A stretch of DNA of 64,000 bases from Clostridium facile (GTDB lineage Bacteria; Bacillota; Clostridia; Oscillospirales; Ruminococcaceae), in NCBI RefSeq assembly GCF_014297275.1, contig NZ_JACOQK010000001.1, positions 2,046,001 through 2,110,000 on the forward strand, read 5' to 3'. The notes beneath the pieces are model-generated. The model searched no databases. It worked only from the letters and a program-made list of their open reading frames with translations, and was not told where the DNA came from. Of the stretch, positions 1 through 9,550 are shown one piece after another; position 1 is the first letter of the stretch, and each line of letters begins with the position of its first letter. The translations under genes were made by a program, and so were the position numbers.

Positions 1-2083
1 TCACCGCAACCCCTTGATTGTCACGGGTCGTTTTGGATTGAATCATACCAGAATGGAACAATAAATACCGCTGGTTATTGGAAACCATCAAATATTCTTG
101 ATCTTCCTGCTGGCAGAAACAAGTCACCAAAGGAGCCTTCGTTCCGTAAGCTTTTGCTAATTTTTTACGGTTGGTTTTGGTTGCGTAGGAACTTAATGGT
201 ACCTTTGAGACCTTGCCATTATCAAAGAAAAATAACATGGTTTCAGAATAATCTTTGGTATACGCCATCCCCACAATTCTTTCTTCCTCATCAAAGTTTA
301 ATTTTGCAGGTACATAATCCCCCATTACGCTGGCTTTGGTATCCGCAAACTGGCTTAAATTGGTTTTGTACACCTGTGCTTGATTGGTAAAAAACAATAA
401 ATCGGTATTATTGGTTGTTTCAATGTGGGTGATGATTTGGTCATCTTCTTTTAGTTTATGTTCCCCACTCATGCGCAAAGATTGGGGAGTGATTTTTTTC
501 AAATATCCCTCCGCTGTCAGGAACAAGTTTACTGGATAATCTGGAACTGTTTCTTCCTCCAGATCTTCCAAGTCTTCCTCTGGATAAATAAAGAGCGTCT
601 TTCTTGGTTGGGAATATTTTTTGATAACATCCTTCAGTTCTTTGATAATAATCTGTTTGATTTTGCGTTTTTCTGCCAGGATCTCTTCCATCTCCTGGAT
701 ATCCTGTTTTAATTGTTCGATTTCCTGGGTGCGCTTTAACAAGTATTCCTTATTTAGGTTACGCAGCTTGATTTCTGCAATAAATTCCGCCTGGATTTCA
801 TCAATCCCAAAACCGATCATTAAGTTTGCCACAACTTCGCTGTCTTCTTCGGTTTCCCGGATAATCCGGATGGCTTTATCAATATCCAGAATAATTTTCT
901 GCAAACCAGTCAACAGATGGAGCTTGTCCTTTTTCTTATTCAGCTCAAAACATACTCGGCGGCGGATACATTCCATACGGAACGCAGACCATTCTTCCAG
1001 AATGCCCCGGACACCTAATACCTGTGGCGTCCCCCCAACCAGTACATTGAAGTTACAAGAATAAGAATCCTCCAACGGCGTCATTTTAAACAAACGGCGC
1101 ATCAATTTGTCCGGATCTGTCCCACGCTTTAAGTCCAATGTCAGTTTTAAGCCGGAAAGGTCGGTTTCATCCCTTAAATCGGAAATCTCACGGATTTTAT
1201 TGGATTTAATCAAATCAATAATTTTATCCATAATCGCTTCTACGGTAGTGGTTGGCGGAATTTCCGTAATATCAATGCAATTCTGGGATTTATCATAAGC
1301 ATACCGGCAACGGACTTTAGCGGAACCTCTACCCGTCCGGTAAATTTTTTCCAGTTCTTCCTGGTTTTGCACCAAAAAGCCGCCGCCTGGGAAATCAGGC
1401 CCTTTTAAAGTTTCGGAAATCTCACAATCCGGATTTTTTAAATAGGCAATGGCGGTTTCGCACACTTCCTGCAAATTAAATGGACAAATCGAGCTTGCCA
1501 TGGATACCGCAATCCCCACGTTGGCATTGACCAAAATCGAAGGGAAGGTAGTAGGCAACAACAATGGTTCTGTTGTGGTATTATCGTAGTTTGGAACAAA
1601 ATCCACAGTATCCTTGTCAATATCTCGGAAAAGCTCCCCACAAATTGGGTCAAGCTTTACCTCAGTGTAACGGGAAGCAGCATATGCCATATCCCTGGAA
1701 TAGGAACGGCCAAAGTTCCCCTTACTGTCTACATAAGGGTGCAATAACGCCTGATAGCCACGGGAGAGCCTCACCATGGTTTCATAAATCGTGGCGTCCC
1801 CGTGGGGATTCAGTTTCATCGTTTGTCCCACCACGTTAGCGGATTTGGTTTTTTGCCCTGTTAGCAGCCCCATTTTATACATTGTGTATAATAATTTCCG
1901 GTGGGATGGTTTAAACCCATCAATTTCCGGCAAAGCACGGGAAAGGATAACACTCATGGCATAGGGCATGTAGTTTTTCTCCAAGGTTTCGGTAATCGCT
2001 TGTTCTTCTACAATCCCTGCCCCTTCAATATAAGCTTCATGGTTTACCTTTTTTGGTGTTGTGTCAGATTTTTTTCGAGCCAT
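1..2083 (-). CDS. parC: DNA topoisomerase IV subunit A (ParC), C-terminus cut by window edge
   Basis: Catalytic breakage-reunion subunit of the type IIA topoisomerase that decatenates daughter chromosomes; partner of the ParE encoded just upstream. Translating the minus strand from the ATG at 2083 gives an open frame to the window edge with no stop. The QRDR-like segment NPHGDATIYETMV lies near residues 92-104 and the active-site tyrosine is in AASRYTEVKL (about Tyr139). A coiled-coil stretch (EIEQLKQDIQEMEE) and the start of the C-terminal propeller follow. A strong AAGGAAGGAGG site precedes the ATG, and the gap from the parE stop is only 14 bases, so parE-parC form one operon. GyrA is the alternative, but pairing with this short-form ParE-type B subunit favours ParC. 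Confidence 0.9.
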   Translation of the reverse strand, partial: MARKKSDTTPKKVNHEAYIEGAGIVEEQAITETLEKNYMPYAMSVILSRALPEIDGFKPSHRKLLYTMYKMGLLTGQKTKSANVVGQTMKLNPHGDATIYETMVRLSRGYQALLHPYVDSKGNFGRSYSRDMAYAASRYTEVKLDPICGELFRDIDKDTVDFVPNYDNTTTEPLLLPTTFPSILVNANVGIAVSMASSICPFNLQEVCETAIAYLKNPDCEISETLKGPDFPGGGFLVQNQEELEKIYRTGRGSAKVRCRYAYDKSQNCIDITEIPPTTTVEAIMDKIIDLIKSNKIREISDLRDETDLSGLKLTLDLKRGTDPDKLMRRLFKMTPLEDSYSCNFNVLVGGTPQVLGVRGILEEWSAFRMECIRRRVCFELNKKKDKLHLLTGLQKIILDIDKAIRIIRETEEDSEVVANLMIGFGIDEIQAEFIAEIKLRNLNKEYLLKRTQEIEQLKQDIQEMEEILAEKRKIKQIIIKELKDVIKKYSQPRKTLFIYPEEDLEDLEEETVPDYPVNLFLTAEGYLKKITPQSLRMSGEHKLKEDDQIITHIETTNNTDLLFFTNQAQVYKTNLSQFADTKASVMGDYVPAKLNFDEEERIVGMAYTKDYSETMLFFFDNGKVSKVPLSSYATKTNRKKLAKAYGTKAPLVTCFCQQEDQEYLMVSNNQRYLLFHSGMIQSKTTRDNQGVAV

Positions 2084-2097
2084 TTGGTCCTCCTTCC

Positions 2098-4083
2098 TTA
2101 AGAAACATCTGCTTGGTCGATATAATCGGCGCCAAATTCAGCAATATAATCTTTTCTTCCCTGTAAGTTGTCCCCCAACATCAGGTCAAACATTTCAGAG
2201 GTTGCCTGGGCATCGGTTGGAGTTACTTTAATCAACCGCCTAGTATCCGGGCACATGGTGGTGAGCCACATCATATCTGGCTCGTTTTCCCCCAGCCCTT
2301 TGGAACGCTGTAAAGTGAATTTCTGCCCTTTCAGCTCCGAAAGGATTTTAGTCTTTTCGGATTCACTATAGGCAAAATAGGTTTTCTGTTTGGTATTGAT
2401 CTCAAATAAAGGGGACTGCGCGATATACACATAGCCTTCCTCAATTAAAGTAGGCATCAAACGGTAAATCATAGTTAAAATCAAAGTACGGATTTGGAAT
2501 CCATCCACATCCGCATCGGTACAGATAACCACCTTGTTCCAACGCAAGCCATTCAAATCAAACATGGATAAATCCTTGTTCGCCTTGCTTTTGACCTCTA
2601 CGCCACAGCCCAACACTTTGACAATATCACTGATGATATCATTTTTAAAGATTTTATCATAATCTGCTTTTAAACAGTTGAGGATTTTCCCCCGCACTGG
2701 AATAATCGCCTGGAAATTGGCGTCACGCCCCAATTTGCAAGCCCCCAAAGCGGAATCCCCTTCCACAATGTACAGTTCCCGGATGGAGATATCCTTGCTG
2801 CGGCAATCCACAAATTTCTGTACACGGTTGGCAATATCCATATTTCCGGATAAGGTCTTTTTCAAGTTCAACCTTGTCTTTTCTGCCTTTTCGCGGCTGC
2901 GTTTGTTGATTAATACCTGTTCCGCGATTTTTCCCGCTTCCATTGGGTTTTCAATAAAGTAGATTTCCAATTGATGTTTCAGGAAATCCGTCATTGCCTC
3001 GTAAATAAATTTATTGGTAATCGACTTTTTGGTCTGGTTTTCGTAGGAAGTCTGGGTGGAAAAAGAAGAGGAAATCAAAACCAAGCAGTCTTCTACATCA
3101 GAAAACGAAATCTTGCTTTCATTCTTTAAATATTTTCCGTTCTGTTTCAAATAAGCATCAATCTGGGAAACAGTTGCTTGTTTTGCCGCCCGTTCTGGAG
3201 AACCCCCATGTTCCAGCCAGCTGGAGTTATGGTAATATTCTGTGCATTTTACCCGGTTGGAAAAAGTCAACGCCACGGATAATTTTACCTTATATTCCGG
3301 CTTATCCGGTCTATCCCGTCCTACCCGCTCAGTGGACCAGTACTGTACTGAGGTCAGCGCCGTATCCCCAGCAATCTCTTTCACATAATCCTCAATTCCA
3401 TTTTCATAGAGGAATTCTTCGGTTTCAAATCCCTTATCCGTCTGGTTGCGAAACACAAAAAGCAGCCCATTATTGACAATCGCCTGCCGTTTTAAAATAT
3501 CCCGGTAATAATCAGCTGGAATATCAATATCAGTAAACACCTGAATATCCGGTTTCCAACGGATACGGGTCCCACTCTGTTTGCGGGAACTCTCAGATTT
3601 TTTCAATCCTCCTACATTTTCGCCATGCTCAAATTCCAGCTCATAGCATAATCCGTCACGGTGGATTTCCACCTGCATATATTCTGAAGAATATTGGGTA
3701 GCGCACAGACCAAGCCCATTCAGCCCTAAAGAGAACTCATAACTCTCCGCTGAATTGGTATTGTACTTACCACCAGCGTATAATTCACAGAATACCAGCT
3801 CCCAGTTATATCGTTGCTCATTGTTATTGTAGTCCACTGGGATACCCCGTCCAAAGTCCTCTACTTCTACCGAATGGTCTTGATACCGGGTAATCACGAT
3901 CTTATGCCCAAACCCTTCCCGGGCTTCGTCAATTGAGTTGGATAAAATTTCAAATACAGAATGTTCACAGCCTTCCAGGCCATCGGAACCAAAAATAACC
4001 CCTGGGCGCTTCCGGACCCTGTCCGCACCCTTTAAGGAGGAAATACTATCATTATCGTATGTGTTTTTTGATTTTTTTACCAT
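2098..4083 (-). CDS. parE: DNA topoisomerase IV subunit B (ParE)
   Basis: ATPase subunit of topoisomerase IV. The N-terminal GHKL ATPase domain is recognised by ILSNSIDEAREG and EDFGRGIPVDY. The TOPRIM domain contains VEGDSALGACK and the metal-binding CTDADVDGFQI, followed by RSKGLGENEPDMMW. About 661 residues, normal for ParE and GyrB. The reading frame can start at a GTG six bases further upstream (4089), but AGGAGA directly abuts that GTG and is about 6 bases from the ATG at 4083, so 4083 is preferred. First gene of the parE-parC operon. VEGDSALGACK differs from the common VEGDSAGG form. The name ParE rather than GyrB is inferred from the overall sequence style; a separate gyrBA pair would be expected elsewhere. 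Confidence 0.88.
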   Translation of the reverse strand: MVKKSKNTYDNDSISSLKGADRVRKRPGVIFGSDGLEGCEHSVFEILSNSIDEAREGFGHKIVITRYQDHSVEVEDFGRGIPVDYNNNEQRYNWELVFCELYAGGKYNTNSAESYEFSLGLNGLGLCATQYSSEYMQVEIHRDGLCYELEFEHGENVGGLKKSESSRKQSGTRIRWKPDIQVFTDIDIPADYYRDILKRQAIVNNGLLFVFRNQTDKGFETEEFLYENGIEDYVKEIAGDTALTSVQYWSTERVGRDRPDKPEYKVKLSVALTFSNRVKCTEYYHNSSWLEHGGSPERAAKQATVSQIDAYLKQNGKYLKNESKISFSDVEDCLVLISSSFSTQTSYENQTKKSITNKFIYEAMTDFLKHQLEIYFIENPMEAGKIAEQVLINKRSREKAEKTRLNLKKTLSGNMDIANRVQKFVDCRSKDISIRELYIVEGDSALGACKLGRDANFQAIIPVRGKILNCLKADYDKIFKNDIISDIVKVLGCGVEVKSKANKDLSMFDLNGLRWNKVVICTDADVDGFQIRTLILTMIYRLMPTLIEEGYVYIAQSPLFEINTKQKTYFAYSESEKTKILSELKGQKFTLQRSKGLGENEPDMMWLTTMCPDTRRLIKVTPTDAQATSEMFDLMLGDNLQGRKDYIAEFGADYIDQADVS

Positions 4084-4419
4084 TTGCACTCTCCTGCTTT
4101 TCCTTGTCCATACAAATGCTTGTTCTATTCTTTCATCCTAAAAATTAAGCTCTAAATTCTTATTTTAACTGGAAAAATCCCGAAAGTCAACTTTTAACCT
4201 GTCGAATCCCCTGCATTTCGTTGCTTGTATCGTAGTTTATATGATATACTAAAATAAAAAAACCGTATTGGTTTTTAATTGTATTCCAAAATATAAGCTA
4301 TAAAAGTGTACCATAAACGGAGGCTATCTGATCTGATTTGATTTAGAATATCAACTTTGTATCCGATTGATATACACCGATGGTGCAATGAAAAATTCTC
4401 GAGCAATTGAGGGATTCAT
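4084..4419. other. Intergenic region between divergent parE and helicase genes
   Basis: AT-rich divergent spacer. It holds a plausible plus-strand promoter (4221-4250) and a TGTCGAA heptamer at 4200-4206 that matches the core of a Spo0A box just upstream of that promoter. No gene or clear terminator was seen. Confidence 0.5.
4221..4250 (+). promoter_or_regulatory. Putative sigma-A promoter of the helicase gene
   Basis: TTGCTT (4221-4226) and TATACT (4245-4250) are separated by 18 bases, giving a start near 4257 and a leader of about 160 bases before the ATG at 4420. Confidence 0.45.
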
Positions 4420-6984
4420 ATGACATTTGAACAACAATATCAGCAGCTCAACCAACAGCAAAAACGGGTTGTGGATGGGCTGGACCAAAATATTCTATTG
4501 TTGGCGGCCGCAGGAACGGGAAAAACCAATACATTGGCACTGCGGATTGCCAATATTCTGCGGCAAGGGCTAGCGGAAGGAAATCAGATTTTATGCCTTA
4601 CCTTTACCAACCGCGCCTGTAAAGAGATGAAAGAGCGGATTTCTTCTATGGAATCCGCAAAGGATATTACGGTACGCACTTTCCACAGCTTTTGTTTTGA
4701 ACTTGTGCGTGGTTATGCCAAACAAAGCAATATTTCAACTGATTTGATGATTAGCGATGAGGATGATTGCCTTGACCTGCTCAAAGAGCTGGATTTATCT
4801 GCCATGGGCTGCGATAATTTACAGCCAGTACAGCAGTTTATCAACCACATCAAAGAACAAAAAATGATTTTTCCCACCCTAAATTTTCAACAGATTATTC
4901 AATACTGTTACCAACATGACAGGATGAAGTTGGAACAGGTATGCAGTATCCGTGGAAATTTAAACCAAGTACAATATCGGTTTCTCTTAAAATACGGCGC
5001 TGGATTGGTCAAACGGTATAATCGGTTGTTGGAAGAACGGCATAGTGTAGATTTTAACGATATTTTAGCAAAAGGGATGGACGCGTTAAGTGATGAAACC
5101 TATTGCGACAGGATAAAACAGCAATACCATTTTATCCACATTGACGAAGTACAGGATACCAGCCTAATTGAATACCAAATTGTAGAAAAAATATTTGGCA
5201 ACGCAAAGATAATGCTCTGCGGCGATTATTTTCAAACCATCTACCAATGGAGGGGGTCCAAACCAAGGGATATCTTCGGCAGGTTTACCAAGGAATATCA
5301 CCCTACCCGCATTGTATTCGACCAAAACTACCGTTCTACCCAACTGTTGTTAAACGCCTCCTATGACTTTTTAAAAACATCCTTTCCCCAACAAGTACAG
5401 GATATTTATGGGGAACAGATGCAGGCAAAAGCCACTGACCCCGGAAATCCAATTTTACTCCATTGCGCTGACCATCCTGCGGATGAAGCTGCATGGATCC
5501 ATCAACAAATCCAACAGTTAGGAGATGTGGACCTATCCCGGGTTGCGGTACTATGCCGGAATAACATCCATGCCTATCGCTTGAGTGAAGAGCTATTAAA
5601 AATCAATTTGGAAGGTGAAAAATGGATTGATTTCCTGTTGGCGGACCAATATAAGTTTTTCCGGACAAAGGAAATCAAAGATATTCTGGCTTTCTTGCGC
5701 CTCGCTGTTAATCGGTACGATGATACCAGTTTAGCCAGAATCATGTTGGGATATGTACGTGGGGTGGGGATAAAAACCCTCCAAAAGCTGGAAAGCAAAG
5801 ATTATCGTACTCTTGGAATCCGCCTAAACGACTGGCTCCGCCCTGGTATCCAGACTGGAAACCCGTATGATCCACTGCAAAAAGCACTGTTAAACGAAAA
5901 TGTAGTTGTTTTTGATGTAGAAAGCACCGGGACAGACACCTCCAGCGATGAAATTATTCAAATTGCCGCTGTCAGGATTGATGCGGAAGGTAGAGTATTG
6001 GAACAATTTGAGCAGCTTTTAATTCCCTCCAAACCTGTGGGTAGCTCTGAAGCAGTCCATCATTTCAGTGATTCCTATTTACAAAAACATGGAAGAGATG
6101 CCAAACAGGTTTTACAGGAATTCAACCAGTTTTTATATGGGCGTGTTGTGGTTGGCCACAACGTAAGCTATGATTTAACAATACTCTCCAGCCAGTTGGC
6201 ACGCCTCGGCTTGCCACAGGCCGGTTACATCGATGATTTTGACACGTTGGATTTGGCACGGCGTTTTTATCCAGAACTTCCAAACCATAAGTTGGAAACA
6301 CTAAGCCAATTGTTAGATACCCAGGTAAAATCCAGCCATGACGCAATGGATGATATTCTGGCAACCAAGGATGTCCTGATCCATTTGGTGACAAAAAAAT
6401 TGCCAGAATTTGCCTTGCAGCGTCAACCAATTTATCTGGCATACCAGCCAAAATTCGCTAAATTGGCACAGATGTTACAGCAATTACAAAAAGATGCCAA
6501 AACAACCCCGCTACAGGAATTAGTAGAACAGGTGATACAATCCGCTCATATTGAACAGCTTAACAATACACAGCAGCAACAAAATCATATCCAGGAAATC
6601 CGTTACCTGGTACGGGAATTATCCCAACCCGAAAAAAGTTGTTGGGACAATATCCACGCCCTGTTGGAGATTTCCAGCTTATCCGCTACTAGCCTGGACC
6701 GTATGCTGGCACTAAAGCCAAGGGTTCCGATTATCACCGTACATCAGGCAAAAGGAGCGGAGTTTGACTACGTATTTCTCGCTGGATTGCAGGATGATAT
6801 GTTTCCTTCCTATTTTTCTCAAAAAGAGGGCAATTTGGCAGAAGAAAGACGAACTTTTTATGTGGCAATGACCCGGGCAAAAAAGCAGCTCTATTTTAGC
6901 TGTTCCCTCTCTATTGACGGAAGGACGAAGAAAATCAGCCGGTTTATTGGGGAGATTCCAAAAAAATATCTTCATGTAATTTAA
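4420..6984 (+). CDS. UvrD/Rep-family DNA helicase with an internal DnaQ-type 3'-5' exonuclease domain
   Basis: An 854-residue SF1A helicase for DNA repair or fork processing. Helicase motifs: Walker A AAAGTGKTNT (Lys35), motif II HIDEVQDTS (Asp242-Glu243), motif IV region QNYRSTQLL, motif V TVHQAKGAEFDYVFLAGL, and motif VI YVAMTRAKKQL (Arg819). Between roughly residues 495 and 665, in the 2B-subdomain region, sits a complete DEDDh exonuclease: FDVESTGTD (Asp499, Glu501), GHNVSYDLTIL (Asp585) and SSHDAMDDIL (His640, Asp645). All catalytic residues are kept in both enzymes. Proteins combining helicase and exonuclease exist in Firmicutes (family knowledge), but the inserted position is notable. 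It is transcribed alone. The exact substrate is not known. Confidence 0.88.
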   Translation: MTFEQQYQQLNQQQKRVVDGLDQNILLLAAAGTGKTNTLALRIANILRQGLAEGNQILCLTFTNRACKEMKERISSMESAKDITVRTFHSFCFELVRGYAKQSNISTDLMISDEDDCLDLLKELDLSAMGCDNLQPVQQFINHIKEQKMIFPTLNFQQIIQYCYQHDRMKLEQVCSIRGNLNQVQYRFLLKYGAGLVKRYNRLLEERHSVDFNDILAKGMDALSDETYCDRIKQQYHFIHIDEVQDTSLIEYQIVEKIFGNAKIMLCGDYFQTIYQWRGSKPRDIFGRFTKEYHPTRIVFDQNYRSTQLLLNASYDFLKTSFPQQVQDIYGEQMQAKATDPGNPILLHCADHPADEAAWIHQQIQQLGDVDLSRVAVLCRNNIHAYRLSEELLKINLEGEKWIDFLLADQYKFFRTKEIKDILAFLRLAVNRYDDTSLARIMLGYVRGVGIKTLQKLESKDYRTLGIRLNDWLRPGIQTGNPYDPLQKALLNENVVVFDVESTGTDTSSDEIIQIAAVRIDAEGRVLEQFEQLLIPSKPVGSSEAVHHFSDSYLQKHGRDAKQVLQEFNQFLYGRVVVGHNVSYDLTILSSQLARLGLPQAGYIDDFDTLDLARRFYPELPNHKLETLSQLLDTQVKSSHDAMDDILATKDVLIHLVTKKLPEFALQRQPIYLAYQPKFAKLAQMLQQLQKDAKTTPLQELVEQVIQSAHIEQLNNTQQQQNHIQEIRYLVRELSQPEKSCWDNIHALLEISSLSATSLDRMLALKPRVPIITVHQAKGAEFDYVFLAGLQDDMFPSYFSQKEGNLAEERRTFYVAMTRAKKQLYFSCSLSIDGRTKKISRFIGEIPKKYLHVI

Positions 6985-7476
6985 ACTTTCCACTTTTCCA
7001 CATTTGTTTGTTAAAATAAGATGGATAATATTCAATCCAGTATTCAGCAACCCGTTAAACACATATTAAACGGAAAAATTGAAGAGGATAAATTCATTTT
7101 GAAAAAAGTTTTCTCCATCGCAAATTGTTGCGATACAGCGGAAAACGATATATTATATGAAATAATGTAAAAGCCAGTATTAGCAAACGAAAACATACTC
7201 CAGAGCGAAATAAATGCAGTAAACATACCAGTAGAATGGATAAACGAATCACAATAGTGGGAAGAGAGAATAAAACTCCTATCACAAACAACGCTACTTC
7301 GATAGGACTAAAAAGCCACCATTATCAAAATCAATTGTTGCAAAGATCGGGAATTTTGTGCTATTGCGAGGATAGCAATAACAGAGTAATCACTTTGGTT
7401 TTCCGTAAAAAATAATTTCTTCTCTTTTTCCTTTCATTTTTTATAAAATAATAAGCAACTTTTTTTCAAAAACCTA
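6985..7476. other. Intergenic region with a possible decayed small membrane-protein gene (minus strand)
   Basis: No intact gene. On the minus strand, about 7438 down to 7094, fragments in three frames can be joined into one hydrophobic protein: a short basic start beginning MKGKREEIIFYG, then SDYSVIAILAIAQNSRSLQQ, then SPIEVALFVIGVLFSLPTIV. The frames are interrupted by stops. This could be a frameshifted relic, but AT-rich DNA readily gives hydrophobic peptides by chance, so it is only a suggestion. No terminator for the helicase gene was recognised here. Confidence 0.2.
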
Positions 7477-7505
7477 TTGACAAATCTCAAACTATCATGT
7501 AGAAT
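7477..7505 (+). promoter_or_regulatory. Sigma-A promoter of tRNA-Leu
   Basis: TTGACA (7477-7482), 17-base spacer, TAGAAT (7500-7505). It is placed about 20 bases before the tRNA 5' end, as usual for a strong stable-RNA promoter. Confidence 0.8.
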
Positions 7506-7524
7506 AATATAGGTTAATTCATTA

Positions 7525-7612
7525 GCCGCTGTGGCGGAATAGGCAGACGCAAGGGACTTAAAATCCCTCGGTAGATAATACCGTACCGGTTCAAGTCCGG
7601 TCAGCGGCACCA
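7525..7612 (+). tRNA. trnL: tRNA-Leu (anticodon UAA)
   Basis: An 88-base class II tRNA with encoded CCA. The acceptor GCCGCTG (7525-7531) pairs with CAGCGGC (7602-7608); discriminator A, then CCA (7610-7612). The anticodon stem AGGGA/TCCCT encloses loop CTTAAAA with anticodon TAA, which reads UUA codons. The T arm contains GGTTCAAGTCC, and there is a long variable arm, typical of leucine tRNAs. Promoter and terminator flank it closely, so it is a single-gene unit. Confidence 0.97.
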
Positions 7613-7616
7613 AAAA

Positions 7617-7651
7617 AGTCTGAACGCAAATTGTGTTCAGACTCTTTTTTT
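7617..7651 (+). terminator. Intrinsic terminator of tRNA-Leu
   Basis: 9-bp stem AGTCTGAAC / GTTCAGACT with a nine-base loop, followed by C and seven T, starting five bases after the tRNA CCA end. Confidence 0.9.
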
Positions 7652-7707
7652 GTCCAAAATTAGATACCTGCACTGAAAGCTAAGTATTTTTATAACACTA
7701 AAATTTT

Positions 7708-7744
7708 AAGATAGTGGGTTTTTATTAATTCCACTATCTTTTTT
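7708..7744. terminator. Hairpin between tRNA-Leu and the convergent membrane-protein gene
   Basis: AAGATAGTGG (7708-7717) pairs perfectly with CCACTATCTT (7731-7740). It is followed by TTTTATTTT on the plus strand. It could catch read-through from the tRNA and may also end the minus-strand operon that stops at 7837. Confidence 0.65.
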
Positions 7745-7836
7745 ATTTTCATGGAATAATTCCGCCTTAAATGATAAAACTTTACCAGCTTTATACTATT
7801 TTTTCCAAAAATATCCTAAGCACTTTTTTCTTTGGG

Positions 7837-8523
7837 TTAATTTTGAACCGGAGTAATCTTAATTGTAAGCTCCGGAAATATTTTTCTTATCGTTTGATAA
7901 GCCCATTCTGCTTCTCTCATTGAAATATAAAAATCTTCCCAATCCTTCTCGTTTATCTCTTGTTTCAAATGAAAACGAATCACCACTGTATCTGCAGATT
8001 CATTTTCCTTGTGGGAAAACAAATTTCCTTCAAATTCGACAAAATTTAAATGAGCAAATTGAATAAAGCTACAGCCACCATATTCATCACAATAGACACA
8101 AAAAGGATCCCCAAATAATAATTTAGGTTTTAATAATTTATTTTTTCCACATTTTAATGGAATCACCTCAAAGGAACCAGATTGTAATTCATCTGAAAAT
8201 AACTGCTGTTCAGATTCGGTCAAATTTTTTTCCACTTGTTGTATGTATCGTTGTTGAAATTTTTTTATTCCTTTCGTGCTGGCTGAACCAATAAAAACCA
8301 CCACTGTCATACAAAGAGCAAGGATAATTCCAATTATTCCAAAAATGAAAAACACCCTTTGCGTGGGTCCCTTCCGTGCTAGCCCAAACAAAATTGGGAT
8401 TAATATTCCCACAACGATACAAACTGGTATTACCTTTTTTCGCTGTTCCCTGCAATCTTTTTGGTGTGTCTGTACCACTTCTTCTACTTGCTGATTTACC
8501 CATTCTTGTAACTGAACTATCAT
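7837..8523 (-). CDS. Membrane protein of unknown function
   Basis: 228 residues. Not recognised as a known family. A charged helix (residues 1-30) is followed by two transmembrane segments (about 31-50, containing VIPVCIVVGILIPILFGLA, and about 57-80, containing VFFIFGIIGIILALCMTVVV) and a soluble C-terminal domain of about 145 residues. The layout resembles small two-TM, PH-like membrane proteins, but no motif proves that. It is the last gene of the three-gene minus-strand operon: the stop of the glycosyltransferase gene lies 30 bases upstream of its start. A role in envelope or lipid handling is inferred only from this context. Confidence 0.7.
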   Translation of the reverse strand: MIVQLQEWVNQQVEEVVQTHQKDCREQRKKVIPVCIVVGILIPILFGLARKGPTQRVFFIFGIIGIILALCMTVVVFIGSASTKGIKKFQQRYIQQVEKNLTESEQQLFSDELQSGSFEVIPLKCGKNKLLKPKLLFGDPFCVYCDEYGGCSFIQFAHLNFVEFEGNLFSHKENESADTVVIRFHLKQEINEKDWEDFYISMREAEWAYQTIRKIFPELTIKITPVQN

Positions 8524-8553
8524 ATCCGCCCTTTTGCTCCTTGTATTCCTTTT

Positions 8554-9522
8554 TTATTGATGTCCTTGTTTGTGTTCTTCCTCTAAAAAACTTTCAACGA
8601 TAAACCGAGGCCGCTCCTTGGTCTCCAAATAGATTTTCCCAATATATTCTCCTACTACACCAATGGATAACAGCAAAAGTCCTCCGATAGCCCATACCGA
8701 AACCGCTACGCTAGCCCATCCAACGACAGTGGCTCCCATAAAGAAACGAACTAAAATATAAATAAGCATGGCAATACTAACAAAAAACACCATAAACCCT
8801 AATCCTGTGATCAAACGGATTGGTTTAATACTCAATGAAGTAATACCCTCCAATGCCAATGCCAACATCTTTTTTAACGGATATTTGCTTTCTCCAGCAA
8901 ACCGTTCTTTTCTCTCATAAGTGACAATATCAGAAGGATACCCTATCATAGGCACTATTCCCCTCAGGAATAGATTTACCTCTTTAAATTGAGCTAACCC
9001 TTCCAATGCCCGTTTACTCATTAGGCGATAATCAGCATGATTAAACACTGTATTTGCCCCTAAGTGGTTCATAATCCGATAAAAAGCTTCAGCAGTAAAC
9101 CGTTTAAAAAAGCTGTCGGTTTTCCGCTTGCTTCTCACACCATATACAATATCACAGCCTGCTAAATATTTATCCACCATCTGATCTATTGCATTGATAT
9201 CATCCTGTAAATCCGCATCCATGGAAATTACCATATCCGCATATTCCTTTACTGTCATTAATCCAGCTAGCAACGCATTTTGATGCCCACGATTTTTGCT
9301 TAGGTTAATCCCACTAAAAAGAGGGTTATCTTGATGCAATTTACAAATCATCTGCCATGTATTATCTTTGGAACCATCATTGATGAATACAACCCTGCTT
9401 AAATCAGAAATTTTTTTCTGGCGAATCAGTTGTTCCATTTTATCTTTCATCTGTTTTGCTGTTTCTGATAAAACTTCCTGCTCATTATAGCAGGGAATTA
9501 CAACATACAATGTATTTTTCAA
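8554..9522 (-). CDS. GtrB/DPM1-like family 2 glycosyltransferase with two C-terminal TM helices
   Basis: 322 residues. The GT-A fold is shown by VVIPCYNEQEVL at the N-terminus, FINDGSKDNT, and the metal-binding SMDADLQDD (Asp102, Asp104). Two transmembrane helices follow (about 230-258 and 268-295), then a basic cytosolic tail. This matches enzymes that load a sugar from a nucleotide donor onto polyprenyl phosphate at the inner membrane face for later transfer to wall polymers or lipids (GtrB, CsbB, YkcC group). It is the middle gene of the operon, 28 bases after the esterase stop. The acceptor is inferred from the family; the sugar cannot be read from sequence. Confidence 0.88.
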   Translation of the reverse strand: MKNTLYVVIPCYNEQEVLSETAKQMKDKMEQLIRQKKISDLSRVVFINDGSKDNTWQMICKLHQDNPLFSGINLSKNRGHQNALLAGLMTVKEYADMVISMDADLQDDINAIDQMVDKYLAGCDIVYGVRSKRKTDSFFKRFTAEAFYRIMNHLGANTVFNHADYRLMSKRALEGLAQFKEVNLFLRGIVPMIGYPSDIVTYERKERFAGESKYPLKKMLALALEGITSLSIKPIRLITGLGFMVFFVSIAMLIYILVRFFMGATVVGWASVAVSVWAIGGLLLLSIGVVGEYIGKIYLETKERPRFIVESFLEEEHKQGHQ

Positions 9523-9550
9523 AGCTGGTTCTCCCCTTTCGTATTCGCTG

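Noticed and set aside
7434..7673. 79-codon minus-strand frame across tRNA-Leu
   Set aside because: It is antisense to the tRNA; its middle (TGLEPVRYYLPRDFKSLAS) is the well-known false translation of a leucine tRNA gene.
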